Below, one piece after another: positions 1 through 7,787 of a DNA stretch of 64,000 nt (its first letter is position 1; each line of letters starts with the position of its first letter). The notes under the pieces are model-generated. The model made no database searches and had not been told where the DNA came from. It was given only the letters and a program-made list of their open reading frames with translations. Origin of the DNA: Halorarius halobius (lineage in GTDB: Archaea; Halobacteriota; Halobacteria; Halobacteriales; Haloarculaceae); NCBI RefSeq assembly GCF_024298865.1, contig NZ_CP101161.1:827227-891226 (forward strand), given 5' to 3'. A program made the position numbers and the translations under genes.

Positions 1-117
1 GACCGCGAGCAGGCGGTCCTGTACCGTCGGCCCGCGGACCGCGCGGTAGCCGACGCCGATAGCGAGTGCGACCAGCGCCGCCGCGGCCGCGAGCAACCCC
101 CCCGTCGCCGGCGTCAC
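1..117 (-). CDS. mrpF: Multisubunit Na+/H+ antiporter subunit F (MrpF/MnhF), partial
   Basis: Small membrane subunit of a Mrp/Mnh-type multisubunit cation/proton antiporter. Only the first 39 codons are in the window; the gene runs off the left edge. The visible residues are one Ala/Leu-rich membrane helix followed by RAVRGPTVQDRLLAV, which matches the RGPs..DRv.A motif typical of MrpF. The GTG start (complement of 115-117) overlaps the TGA stop of mrpE by four bases (GTGA), so translation is probably coupled. The order E then F is the usual one in Mrp operons, and subunit G and others would be expected further left. The identification rests on a short fragment plus its position. Confidence 0.8.
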   Translation of the reverse strand, partial: MTPATGGLLAAAAALVALAIGVGYRAVRGPTVQDRLLAV

Positions 118-641
118 GACCCCCTCCCGCGGACGACGAACCGGACGGCCCGCTCCAGCGGCCCGCCCGCCAGTCGCTCGCGCGAGGCCGGCGTCAGCGA
201 GTGGACGAGAACGCGGTCGGCATCGGCCTCGACGGTGACGGTGCCCGGCGTCAGCGTGATGGCGTTGGCCAGCATCGCGCGCTCGAACGCCGTCTCCCCG
301 TCGGGGTCGAACGTCACGAACGCCGGGTCGACCGGCAGGTCCGGGTGGAGGACGACGTACGCCACCGCGAGGTTCGCCTTCGCCACCTCGTACAGCAGAT
401 ACGGGACGAACAGCGCCGCGCGGGCGAGTCGCGGGAGCGTCCGGCGGGCGGTGGGCGGCGCCGCGAACAGCAGGGGGGCGAACGCGGCGGCCACCACCGC
501 CGCCGTCACCGCGCCGGTGGCGAGGTCGAACGGGTCGAACGGGTCGCCGAGCAGGAGGTAGAACCCGTACGCGCCCAGGAAGACGGCGAGGAACCGCCGC
601 GGGCCGCCTCCGTGGACGAGGGGGTCCGTGTCCGTCGACAT
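114..641 (-). CDS. mrpE: Multisubunit Na+/H+ antiporter subunit E (MrpE/MnhE)
   Basis: Membrane subunit of a Mrp-type antiporter, which exchanges Na+ for H+ and matters for ion and pH balance in salt-loving cells. The protein has 175 residues with about three hydrophobic helices in residues 17-95, then a soluble tail. The tail carries ANAITLTPGTVTV (125-137), the hallmark of the family. The start at 641 (MSTDTDPLVHGG) gives normal family length; a longer in-frame extension upstream reads into the divergent gene and was rejected. It is followed by mrpF with a 4-base overlap. The 81 bases up to the divergent methyltransferase gene hold the promoters of both. Confidence 0.9.
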   Translation of the reverse strand: MSTDTDPLVHGGGPRRFLAVFLGAYGFYLLLGDPFDPFDLATGAVTAAVVAAAFAPLLFAAPPTARRTLPRLARAALFVPYLLYEVAKANLAVAYVVLHPDLPVDPAFVTFDPDGETAFERAMLANAITLTPGTVTVEADADRVLVHSLTPASRERLAGGPLERAVRFVVRGRGS

Positions 642-722
642 GTGCGGTACGTCAACATCCAACGATTTCAGTATTCGCGTGGCGACGGGAGAGACAAGGC
701 GACCGGGGCCGAACGGGCCGGC

Positions 723-1628
723 ATGGACGACACCCTCCCCGCCGAGACGCGGGAACTCCTCCTGCTGTGGGCGGCCCGCGAGACGGGCGCGCTCGACGCG
801 CTCGCGGCCAGCGCCGGCACGCCTGCGGCGCTCGCCGACGAGACCGGGCTGACGGTCGACGCCGCCGAGGCGTTCGTCGCCGCGCTGGCGGAACGCGGCT
901 TCCTCGACCGCGTCGGCGACGAGTACGAACCCACCAACCGGATGCTGGGCTTCCTCACCAAGACGGACGTGCGTTCGGTCGGTGGGCTCCCGGCGGCGCT
1001 CGACGCCGTCGACGCCTGGACCCGACTGCCCGAGACGGCGACCGGCCACGAGCGCGATTCCCCCGCCCACGCCACCCGGAACGCCCTCGGCGCACAGTGG
1101 GCCGCCGAGGACGCCACCGTCCGCGCCACGGTCACGGCCGCGGTCCGCGCCGCGCCCGACGCCGACAGCGTGGTCGTGCTCCGTGACGGCCCCGGCCGCC
1201 ACGCCCGCGAGTTCGCCGCCCGCGGCCTCGACGCCACCGTGGTCGAGACCCCCGACCGCGGCGCGGCGGTCGAACCCCTGCTCCGTGCGAGCGAGGTTCG
1301 ACTGGAAACAGGGGGCTACCTGGACAGTATCCCGCAATCAGACCTCGCGGTCGCCGTCGACCTGACGCGCCGGCACACCCCCGAACAGAACCAGAGGTGG
1401 ATGCGGGCGGCCGCCGAGAGCACCGAGGCCGTCGTCGCGGTCGAACCCCTGCGCGACCGGACGCCGGACGCCGACCTGCTGGCCGTCGAGACGCTGGCGA
1501 CCGGGGGCGCGGGCGTGTACGACGCGGCGACGGTCCGGGGGTGGCTGGAGGAGGTAGGGTTCGAGTCGTCGGTCGACCCCGTCCCGGGAACCGACCGCGC
1601 GGCGGTGGTCGGGCACGGGGTTCAATAG
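723..1628 (+). CDS. SAM-dependent methyltransferase (O-methyltransferase-like)
   Basis: Probable class I methyltransferase of 301 residues. The first ~90 residues look like the helical/winged-helix dimerisation region of plant-type O-methyltransferases (ADETGLTVDAAEAFVAALAE, then GFLDRVGDEYEPTNR). A Rossmann-like half follows. Its SAM-binding loop is degenerate: VVVLRDGPGRHAREF instead of the usual D.GGG.G. Near the C-terminus is the family-like pattern of an acidic residue plus ATVRGWLEEVGFE. ATG at 723 is chosen because the upstream in-frame sequence overlaps the mrpE promoter and has non-coding composition. The substrate cannot be read from the sequence. The weak SAM motif leaves a non-catalytic regulator-like protein possible. 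Confidence 0.7.
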   Translation: MDDTLPAETRELLLLWAARETGALDALAASAGTPAALADETGLTVDAAEAFVAALAERGFLDRVGDEYEPTNRMLGFLTKTDVRSVGGLPAALDAVDAWTRLPETATGHERDSPAHATRNALGAQWAAEDATVRATVTAAVRAAPDADSVVVLRDGPGRHAREFAARGLDATVVETPDRGAAVEPLLRASEVRLETGGYLDSIPQSDLAVAVDLTRRHTPEQNQRWMRAAAESTEAVVAVEPLRDRTPDADLLAVETLATGGAGVYDAATVRGWLEEVGFESSVDPVPGTDRAAVVGHGVQ

Positions 1629-1650
1629 CGTCCGGCCCGGAGTTCGGGGC

Positions 1651-2394
1651 ATGGACCCGGCGGTACTGCGCGACGACATGGTGGACAGCCTCGAACACGA
1701 GGCGAAGGGGTTCGTCCACAGCGACGGCCTCAGCGTCGCCATGCGCGAGGTGCCCCGGGAGCCGTTCGTCGAGGACGAGTCACTCGCGTACGCCGACCGC
1801 ACCGGCGAACGGTTCGGCACGCGCGTCCTCTCGCCGTCGACGGCCGCGCGCCTGCTGGAGGCGCTCGCGCCCGAACCGGGCGACAGCGTGCTCGTGGTCG
1901 GTGCGGGCGTCGGCTACACCGCCGCCGTCGTCGCCGAAATCGCCGGGGAGCGCAACGTCCACGCCGTCGACATCACGCGCCGCCTGGTGTACGAGGCGCG
2001 GTCGAACCTGGAGGCGGCGGGCTACCCGGGCGTGCTCGTCGACTGCCGCGACGGCGCCGACGGCCTCCCCGAGTACGCCCCCTACGACCGGGTGCTCGTG
2101 GAGGCGGCCGCCATCGAGCCGCCGCGGCGCCTGCTCGACCAGCTCGCGGCCGACGGCCGGATGGTGCTCCCGCTCGGCGGGGCGAGCCAGACGCTGGCCG
2201 TCGTCGACGGCGACGGCGAGGTCGTGCGCCGCCACGGGACGGTCGCGTTCCAGCCGATGCTCGTCGAGGGCGAGCAGGCCGGGACGGTCGAGCGCAACCG
2301 CACCCACCGCGAGGACCGCGAGCACGCCCGCCGCGCGGCCGAGCGGCGCCGCGGCTGGGAGCAGGAGTGGATCGACTGGGACAGCACCCTCTAG
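1651..2394 (+). CDS. Protein-L-isoaspartate O-methyltransferase family protein
   Basis: Member of the Pcm family, which methylates isoaspartyl residues in damaged proteins using SAM. The protein has 247 residues. The N-terminal half contains RTGERFGTRVLSPSTAARLL, equivalent to the family's substrate-loop region, then the SAM motif VLVVGAGVGYTAAVVAE, the ITRRLVYEARSNLEAAGY strand-helix and DRVLVEAAAIEPP. The C-terminal ~40 residues are a charged, Arg/Glu-rich tail. The start lies 23 bases after the preceding methyltransferase, so the two may be cotranscribed. The stop codon overlaps that of the convergent enoyl-CoA hydratase gene within CTAG. In haloarchaea two such paralogues are common; this may be the more divergent one, so isoaspartate activity is inferred from family only. 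Confidence 0.8.
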   Translation: MDPAVLRDDMVDSLEHEAKGFVHSDGLSVAMREVPREPFVEDESLAYADRTGERFGTRVLSPSTAARLLEALAPEPGDSVLVVGAGVGYTAAVVAEIAGERNVHAVDITRRLVYEARSNLEAAGYPGVLVDCRDGADGLPEYAPYDRVLVEAAAIEPPRRLLDQLAADGRMVLPLGGASQTLAVVDGDGEVVRRHGTVAFQPMLVEGEQAGTVERNRTHREDREHARRAAERRRGWEQEWIDWDSTL

Positions 2395-3158
2395 CGGCCC
2401 TGGAACTCCGGCTCCCGGTTCTCGGCGAACGCGGCGACGCCCTCGGCGAAGTCCTCCGTCTCGACCATCCGCTCCTGTTCGCGCGCCTCGGCGCGCAGCG
2501 CCTCCTCGAACGAGCGGTGGCCGGACCGGTAAACGAGTCGCTTGGCCGCGGCGACGGCCTCGGTCGGCCGCGACGCCAGCATCTCGACCCGCTGGTCGAC
2601 GAACCCGTCGAGGTCGGCGTCCGGGACGGCGTCGTTGGCGATGTCGAGCGCGACGGCCTCCTCGGCACTTATCTGCTCGCCGGTGGCGAGCAGTTCGAGC
2701 GCGCGCCGGACGCCGACCAGCCGCGGGAGTACCCACGTCGCCCCCGTGTCGGGCGCGAGGCCGATGTCGGTGAACCCCCAGCCGAACGTCGCGGACTGCT
2801 CGGCGTAGACGAAGTCGCAGGCCGTGGCCAGCGACGCGCCCGCGCCGACCGCCGGCCCGCGGACCTTCGCCACCGTCGGCTTCCGCATCCGGACGAGGCC
2901 GGCGACGATGGCGTTCAGCCCGCGTTCGAGTTCCTGCGTGGGACTGCCACCGCCCATTCCCTCCGCGAGGTCGATGCCGGAGCAGAACGCGTCCCCCTCG
3001 CCCTGCACGACGACACAGCGGACCCCGTCGTCGTGGGCGACCTCGTGGACGTACTCGGCCATGTCCTCGCTGGCCGCTACCGAGATGGCGTTCTTCCGGT
3101 CCGGGTTCGAGATGGTGATGGTCGCGACGTCGTCCGTGCGGGTGAGTTCGACGCTCAT
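2391..3158 (-). CDS. Enoyl-CoA hydratase/isomerase family protein
   Basis: Crotonase-fold enzyme of 255 residues, likely acting on acyl-CoA thioesters (beta-oxidation or a related pathway). Visible family features are NPDRKNAIS near the N-terminus, the oxyanion-hole segment DAFCSGIDLAEG, the second one VRGPAVGAGASLATACDFV, and a C-terminal SRPTEAVAAAKRLVYR region. The start MSVELTRTDD at 3158 is preferred; a start nine codons upstream (3185) would add a non-conserved leader. It is transcribed towards the Pcm-family gene and shares the CTAG stop overlap with it. No acyl-CoA dehydrogenase or thiolase lies nearby, so the substrate is unknown. Confidence 0.88.
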   Translation of the reverse strand: MSVELTRTDDVATITISNPDRKNAISVAASEDMAEYVHEVAHDDGVRCVVVQGEGDAFCSGIDLAEGMGGGSPTQELERGLNAIVAGLVRMRKPTVAKVRGPAVGAGASLATACDFVYAEQSATFGWGFTDIGLAPDTGATWVLPRLVGVRRALELLATGEQISAEEAVALDIANDAVPDADLDGFVDQRVEMLASRPTEAVAAAKRLVYRSGHRSFEEALRAEAREQERMVETEDFAEGVAAFAENREPEFQGR

Positions 3159-3262
3159 GTGCGGAGAGGGTAGAGGGACGTACAAGAAGCTACCTGCCCG
3201 CGGAACGGGACCGACTCACACGGCTCCGCCGGGCTTTTCTCCTCGACCGGCAACCCCGGGGT

Positions 3263-4816
3263 GTGGCGACCGAGACGACGGCCGGGACCGACGCGGACGA
3301 CGACGACGAGTTCGCAGACCCGGCCGACGCCCACCTCGCGGACGCGCTCGAACGGGTCGCCCACGGCGCGGTCGTCTCCATCCCCGGCATCCTGCTGGAG
3401 CGGGGGCTGATGCTGGCGTTCACCGCCGTCCTCACGAACGGGTTCTCGGCGGCGGCCTACGGTGTATTCGTGCTCGCGCGGCGCATCCAGACGCTGTTCC
3501 GCTCGCTCGCGCTCGGGTTCCGTGCCGGCCTGAGCCGGTTCCTGCCCAACGCCGACGCCCAGGCCGAGCGCAACCTGGTCGCGACGTTCGGGAGCCTGCT
3601 CGTCGTCGGCGTCGCCGCCGCGTTCGGCGTCGGCCTGTTCCTCGCGGCGCCGGCGCTGTCGGCGGCTACCGGCCGCGGCGCGCGGTTCGCGGAGTTCCTC
3701 CGCGTGTTCGCCGTCGGCCTCCCCGCGAGCGTCTGGCTGTGGACCGCGAGCGAACTCCTCCGTGGACTCGAGGAGGTGACGGCGCTGAACGTCGCGCTCA
3801 GGGTGGGGTTCCCCGCCGCCCAGTTGCTCGTCGGCGTCGCCGGCCTGCTCTCGGGGAACCTGCTCGCCGTCGCGGCGGGCGTGTGGGCCGTCGCGGGCAT
3901 CGTCGGTACCGCCGCCGTCGTGTGGCTGGCCCGCGAGCGCGGGCTCCGGCCGCGGCTCCGAGGCGTCGACGCCAGGCGGCTCCACCGCCGGTACGTCCGC
4001 TACACGATGCCGCTGTTCCTCGGGAGCATCGCCACCAGCGTCCAGCGGCTCGGCTTCTACCCGCTCATCGCCGTCTTCCTGACGGACGTGGCCGGCGGCG
4101 TGTTCGCGGTGGGCGTCCTCGTGGGGATGCTCGTCCGCCTCCCGCTGATGGGCGTCAACCAGCTGATGCCGCCCGTCGCCGCGGCGCTCCACGACGACGA
4201 CCAGCGGGCGGCGTTGAAGCGGCTCTACCACGCGACCAGCCGCCTCGTCCTCGTGGGCGTGACCGCGCTCGCGGTGCCGGTCGTCGTCTACCGGACGACG
4301 GTGATGGCGGCGTTCGGCCCTGCGTTCGTCGACTACGCGCCGCTTCTCCCGCTGTTCGTCCTCGCGCAGTTCTTCGCGTGTGCGGCCGGAAGCGTCGGCA
4401 TCCTCCTGATGATGACCGACCACCAGCGCGCCCTGCTGGTCGTCAATGGGACGCTCACGGCCGCGCTCATCGTCACGGCGGTGCCGCTGACCGCGGCGTT
4501 CGGCCTGCCGGGACTCGTCGGCGGCTACCTGCTGATGCTGTCGCTCAACAACGGGCTGGAGGTGGCCGCGCTCTACCGACTCGAGGGGCTTCAGCCGCTC
4601 ACTCCGGCCCACACGAAACCGCTGGTCGCGGGGGTGCCACTCGCGGCCGTCGCGCTCGCGGCGAAGGCGCTGGTCGGCGGGGTTCCCGGCGTCGTCGCGG
4701 GGACGGCGCTGGGGCTGGCGGCGTACGCGGCCGCGCTGTCGTGGCTGGGGTTCGACCGCGTGGAGCGGCGCCTGCTCGGGACGCTCGCGGCTCGCTACGC
4801 TCGCCGCTCGCCGTAA
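3263..4816 (+). CDS. Oligosaccharide flippase / MATE-like polysaccharide transporter
   Basis: Integral membrane protein of 517 residues with about 12-14 hydrophobic helices, resembling the MOP superfamily (Wzx/PST-type flippases) that move lipid-linked sugars across the membrane, for instance in S-layer or polysaccharide glycosylation. The N-terminus is acidic (TDADDDDEFADPADAH) and followed by an amphipathic region, as in haloarchaeal relatives. The start is GTG at 3263; no nearby in-frame ATG exists. No glycosyltransferase genes flank it, so it is an orphan. The last codons (ALAARYARRSP) lie in the first copy of a 53-bp tandem repeat that continues past the stop, so the natural C-terminus may have been altered by the repeat. 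Confidence 0.8.
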   Translation: MATETTAGTDADDDDEFADPADAHLADALERVAHGAVVSIPGILLERGLMLAFTAVLTNGFSAAAYGVFVLARRIQTLFRSLALGFRAGLSRFLPNADAQAERNLVATFGSLLVVGVAAAFGVGLFLAAPALSAATGRGARFAEFLRVFAVGLPASVWLWTASELLRGLEEVTALNVALRVGFPAAQLLVGVAGLLSGNLLAVAAGVWAVAGIVGTAAVVWLARERGLRPRLRGVDARRLHRRYVRYTMPLFLGSIATSVQRLGFYPLIAVFLTDVAGGVFAVGVLVGMLVRLPLMGVNQLMPPVAAALHDDDQRAALKRLYHATSRLVLVGVTALAVPVVVYRTTVMAAFGPAFVDYAPLLPLFVLAQFFACAAGSVGILLMMTDHQRALLVVNGTLTAALIVTAVPLTAAFGLPGLVGGYLLMLSLNNGLEVAALYRLEGLQPLTPAHTKPLVAGVPLAAVALAAKALVGGVPGVVAGTALGLAAYAAALSWLGFDRVERRLLGTLAARYARRSP

Positions 4817-4945
4817 CGTGGCCTCCACCCGTCGACCACGCGGCTCGCTACGCTCGCCGCTCGCCGTAACGTGGCCTCCACCCGTCGACCACGCGACTCG
4901 CTACGCTCGCCGCTCGCCGTAACGTGGCCTCCACCCGTCGACCAC
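4787..4945. repeat. 53-bp tandem repeat, three copies
   Basis: Three head-to-tail copies of a 53-bp unit at 4787-4839, 4840-4892 and 4893-4945, plus a few bases of a fourth. Copies 1 and 2 are identical by eye; copy 3 has a single change (gcggctcgct to gcgactcgct). The unit contains ctcgctacgctcgccgctcg and ends in cctccacccgtcgaccacg. Copy 1 encodes the last residues and stop of the flippase gene; copies 2 and 3 fill most of the spacer to the convergent gene at 5407-4964. Near-identity implies recent slippage or unequal recombination. Confidence 0.95.
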
Positions 4946-4963
4946 GCGGCCCTGTAGCCGCCG

Positions 4964-5407
4964 TCACCCCCGGACCACCAGCACCCGGGTGTTCCCCCGG
5001 CGGTCGACGTACTGTGACCCGGCGGGCGGTTTCACCTCGAACCCGAGTTCGCCGTCGGGCTGGTTCGGGCCGAGCCGTGGCGCGACCTGCAGGCGGGCGT
5101 AGCCGGAGGCGTTCGTCCGGGCGACTGCGGGCGACTCCAGGCTGACCGTCTCGCCGCGGGCGACCACCGTGGCGTTGGCGACGCCGCCGCCGTCGGGGTC
5201 GACCACCCGGACGGCGAGCGTCGTGTTGCCGGGGTCGGTCACCTCGGGCACCGGCTGGGTGTCCAGTTCCGTGACGCCGATGGCCGCCAGCCCAGACAGC
5301 ATGTTCAGCATCACCGACAGCGACGCGACGCCGACGACCAAGGCGACGACGAGACGAACCGGCAACCCCTCGATGGCCCGCTCGTCGGTGCGGAAGCGTT
5401 CGAACAC
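4964..5407 (-). CDS. Haloarchaeal membrane-anchored protein (DUF7382-like)
   Basis: Protein of 147 residues. A short charged N-terminus (MFERFRTDERAIEGLPVR) precedes one hydrophobic helix (LVVALVVGVASLSVMLNML, about 19-37). The arrangement resembles pilin-like or N-in anchored haloarchaeal proteins. The outside part contains a carboxypeptidase-regulatory/Ig-like beta region: LAVRVVDPDGGGVANATVV, then SGYARLQVAPRLG. From memory it matches a haloarchaeal DUF (DUF7382), unchecked. It is divergent from the HerA-like ATPase gene and shares a palindromic promoter region with it, which hints at joint regulation. The function is unknown. Confidence 0.75.
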   Translation of the reverse strand: MFERFRTDERAIEGLPVRLVVALVVGVASLSVMLNMLSGLAAIGVTELDTQPVPEVTDPGNTTLAVRVVDPDGGGVANATVVARGETVSLESPAVARTNASGYARLQVAPRLGPNQPDGELGFEVKPPAGSQYVDRRGNTRVLVVRG

Positions 5408-5435
5408 GGGGTGGGTGGCCGCGTTCCTCTACTTG

Positions 5436-5453
5436 AATCCTTGGCCGAGGATT
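5436..5453. promoter_or_regulatory. Near-perfect palindrome midway between divergent starts
   Basis: AATCCTTGGCCGAGGATT: an 18-bp palindrome with one mismatched pair. Each arm ends exactly 29 bases from the start codon of its gene (5407 leftward, 5482 rightward). TATA-like sequences (GGATTGAAAC rightward, GGATTCAAG leftward) overlap the arms at 22-33 bases before each start. It is either a symmetric bidirectional promoter or an operator covering both. Confidence 0.6.
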
Positions 5454-5481
5454 GAAACCGGAGGCCGCGGCCACCCCCGGC

Positions 5482-6507
5482 ATGTCGGTCATCGGTCGTG
5501 CGGACGGCGAAACGGGGCCGAGCGCCGCACTCGGCCGCTACCGGGCGCGCGACGGGAGCGACGGCGCGCCCGTTCGGGTCGACTGCTCGCGGCCCCACGC
5601 CGCCTGCGTCGTCGGGAAACGGGGGAGCGGGAAGTCGAACACGCTCGCGGTGCTCGCGGAGGAGTTGGCCGCCGTCGGCGGGGTGGTGCCGGTCGTCGTG
5701 GACCCGATGGGTGCGTTCCACGGCCTCCGCGCGGCCGGCGCGCGCGTCGTCGACCCCCGGGTTCGGGCCGACGCGGTGCCGGCCCGCGAGTGGCCCGCGC
5801 TCGTCGGACTGGACCCCGTTTCCGGCGCCGGGAGCCTCGTCTGGACCGCCGCGGACGAACGCGAGACGCTCGCCGGGATGCGCGAGCGCGTGGCGGCCGC
5901 CGACGCTGACCCGGACCTCCGGCGCGCGGCCGGGAACCACCTGGCACGCGCGGCCTCGTGGGACATCTTCGGCCCCGGGGGGCACGATGCGCCGTGCGGG
6001 GCGACGGTACTGGACCTCGCGGGCGCGCCGCCGCGGGCCGCCAACGCCGTCGTCCGCGCGGTCGCCACGGGGCTGTACGACCGCCGCGTCGCGGGCGAGG
6101 GACCGCTCCCGTGGCTCCTCGTCGACGAGGCGCACGCGTTCATCGACGGTGTCGCGGCGGCGGCCATCGACCGCCTGCTGACCCGGGGGCGAGCGCCCGG
6201 CGTGTCGGTCGTCCTCGCCACCCAGCGGCCCGACGCGCTCCCGGCGACGGCCGTCTCGCAGGCAGACCTGTTCGTCGCCCACCGCCTGACCGGGCGAGCC
6301 GACACGGAGACGCTGGCCGGAGCGCGGGGCCAGTACGTCGACGGCGACGTGAGCGAGCGCCTGCCCGCGGGGGTGGGCGAGGCGCTGGTGTTCGACGACG
6401 CGACCGAACGCGCACACGGCGTCCGGGTCCGCGAGCGGACGACCCCCCACGGCGGCGACGGCCCGCGCGTCGGCGTGGAGTCGAAACCGACGAGTAGCGG
6501 CGGCTGA
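5482..6507 (+). CDS. HerA-like ATPase (FtsK/HerA P-loop family)
   Basis: P-loop ATPase of 341 residues related to HerA, the hexameric DNA-translocating helicase. Visible are Walker A GKRGSGKS (45-52), a PVVVDPMGAFHGLR segment, Walker B LLVDEAHAFID, and the HerA sensor-like RAPGVSVVLATQRPDALP followed by QADLFVAHRLTGRAD. No NurA nuclease, Mre11 or Rad50 partner lies nearby, so it belongs to the stand-alone haloarchaeal HerA-like group (sometimes annotated as ATP-binding protein). ATG 5482 fits the family; an upstream TTG at 5452 would fall inside the palindromic promoter. The first fluoride channel gene follows after 10 bases, so readthrough is likely. Confidence 0.85.
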   Translation: MSVIGRADGETGPSAALGRYRARDGSDGAPVRVDCSRPHAACVVGKRGSGKSNTLAVLAEELAAVGGVVPVVVDPMGAFHGLRAAGARVVDPRVRADAVPAREWPALVGLDPVSGAGSLVWTAADERETLAGMRERVAAADADPDLRRAAGNHLARAASWDIFGPGGHDAPCGATVLDLAGAPPRAANAVVRAVATGLYDRRVAGEGPLPWLLVDEAHAFIDGVAAAAIDRLLTRGRAPGVSVVLATQRPDALPATAVSQADLFVAHRLTGRADTETLAGARGQYVDGDVSERLPAGVGEALVFDDATERAHGVRVRERTTPHGGDGPRVGVESKPTSSGG

Positions 6508-6517
6508 ACCGACGGGT

Positions 6518-6886
6518 ATGGACGCCCGCCGCGTCGAGACGCTGGGACTGGTCGCCGTCGGGGGGTTCGCGGGGGCCGTCGCCCGCCACGCCGTCGCGCT
6601 GGCGCTTCCAGGGGGGTTCCCGTGGGGGACGCTGGCCGCGAACGTCGCCGGAGCGTTCCTGCTCGGGGTGTTGCTGTACGAGAAGCGGCTCGTCGGGGTC
6701 GTCTCCGAGGAGACGCGGCTGGTCGCCGGCACCGGCTTCCTCTCGTCGTTCACCACCTACTCCACGTTCGCGCTGGAGACGAGTGGCCTCGGGCCGGAAC
6801 TCGCCGTCGTGAACGTCGTCGCCACCTACGCGTTCGGCTTCCTCGCGGTGCTGGCCGGCCGCGCCGTCGCGGGGTGGGCGGCGTGA
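6518..6886 (+). CDS. crcB: Fluoride ion exporter CrcB/Fluc, first copy
   Basis: Small four-helix membrane channel (122 residues) of the Fluc family, which exports fluoride as a dual-topology dimer. The conserved GTLAANVAGAFLLGVLL and GFLSSFTTYSTFALE motifs, containing the channel-lining Asn and the Phe/Ser/Thr track, are both present. The gene is followed by a second crcB: its stop TGA and the next ATG share one base (TGATG). Adjacent pairs usually form heterodimers of opposite orientation. No fluoride riboswitch is recognisable upstream; the gene sits directly behind the HerA-like gene. Confidence 0.93.
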   Translation: MDARRVETLGLVAVGGFAGAVARHAVALALPGGFPWGTLAANVAGAFLLGVLLYEKRLVGVVSEETRLVAGTGFLSSFTTYSTFALETSGLGPELAVVNVVATYAFGFLAVLAGRAVAGWAA

Positions 6887-7221
6887 TGGAACTCGTCGGC
6901 GTCGGGGGCGCGCTCGGCGCCCTCGCACGCCATCTCGTCGCCGAGCGCGTCGAGACGGCCACCTACGACACGCTCGCGGTGAACGCCCTCGGGAGCTTCC
7001 TTCTGGGTGTCGTTACAGCCGCTCCCCTTCCGGCAGATGTCGTGCTGGCGCTGGGAGCCGGGTTCTGTGGCGCGTTCACCACGTTCTCGTCGTTCGCGTT
7101 CGAGACGGTCCGGCTCGCTGAGGACGGGTTCGCTCGGCTCGCGGTTCGGAACGCGGTCGTGAATCTCGCGGCCGCGCTCGCGGCTGTCCTCGCTGGGCTG
7201 ACGGTCGGCGGCCTGCTCTAG
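6886..7221 (+). CDS. crcB: Fluoride ion exporter CrcB/Fluc, second copy
   Basis: Second Fluc subunit, 111 residues, with DTLAVNALGSFLLGVV and GFCGAFTTFSSFAFETV motifs. It starts at ATG 6886, overlapping the first copy by one base; the in-frame GTG at 6883 is an alternative. Compared with the first copy it has fewer charged loop residues, consistent with an antiparallel heterodimer. Its stop codon lies in a CTAG shared with the convergent response-regulator gene. Confidence 0.92.
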   Translation: MELVGVGGALGALARHLVAERVETATYDTLAVNALGSFLLGVVTAAPLPADVVLALGAGFCGAFTTFSSFAFETVRLAEDGFARLAVRNAVVNLAAALAAVLAGLTVGGLL

Positions 7222-7787
7222 GAGTCGTCGAGCTGGCGCATCGCCACCTCGAAGTCGTCGGCGTCGAGTTCGGCGGTCGTCTCGTCGAGCTGGTCGCTGA
7301 GGTCGTCGAGTTCGGCGGTGAGTTCGGCGTACGCCTCGCTGTCGGCCAGTTCGCGGTCGCTCTTCTGGGACTCCAGTGCCGCTCGCTTCGACGCCAGCGA
7401 GAAGTACTCGCGGAGTTGACTGTCGTACGTCGACCGGGTGCGGAGCGACTCGACCGCCTCGATGAGGTCCTCCCGGCGGATGGGCTTGACGAGGTAGTTG
7501 TCGAACCCCATGTCGATGATGTCGAAGTCGGGCTCCACGGCCGTCACCATCGCCACCCGGCAGTTGTACCCCTGCTCGCGGATGCGTTCGAGCACCTCGT
7601 CGCCCGACAGATCCGGCATCAGCCGGTCGATGAGTGCGACGTCGACGGCGTCGTCGGCCTGCTCTAGCGCCTCCTCTCCCCCGTATGCCGTCCGGACGTC
7701 GTAGTCGTCAGACAGCCACGCGGCGTAGAGGTCCGCCAGGTCCGGCTCGTCGTCGATGACGAGAACTGTCAGCCGCTCCTCGCTCAT
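7218..7787 (-). CDS. Response regulator with HalX C-terminal domain
   Basis: Haloarchaeal signalling protein of 189 residues. Residues 6-120 form a CheY-like receiver: acidic pocket DDE (12-14), phosphoacceptor Asp54 (ALID), Thr82 and Lys101 (YLVKPI). Residues ~125-189 are helical and acidic and match the HalX domain that often follows receivers in haloarchaea. No DNA-binding domain is visible and no histidine kinase gene is in the neighbourhood, so its partner is elsewhere. ATG at 7787 puts the receiver at the normal distance from the N-terminus; longer readings run into the tRNA region. Its stop overlaps that of crcB in CTAG. Confidence 0.9.
   Translation of the reverse strand: MSEERLTVLVIDDEPDLADLYAAWLSDDYDVRTAYGGEEALEQADDAVDVALIDRLMPDLSGDEVLERIREQGYNCRVAMVTAVEPDFDIIDMGFDNYLVKPIRREDLIEAVESLRTRSTYDSQLREYFSLASKRAALESQKSDRELADSEAYAELTAELDDLSDQLDETTAELDADDFEVAMRQLDDS

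Noticed and set aside
6400..6517. Fluoride riboswitch before crcB
   Set aside because: Only 10 bases separate the HerA-like stop from crcB and no riboswitch-like core was recognisable; transcription probably reads through.
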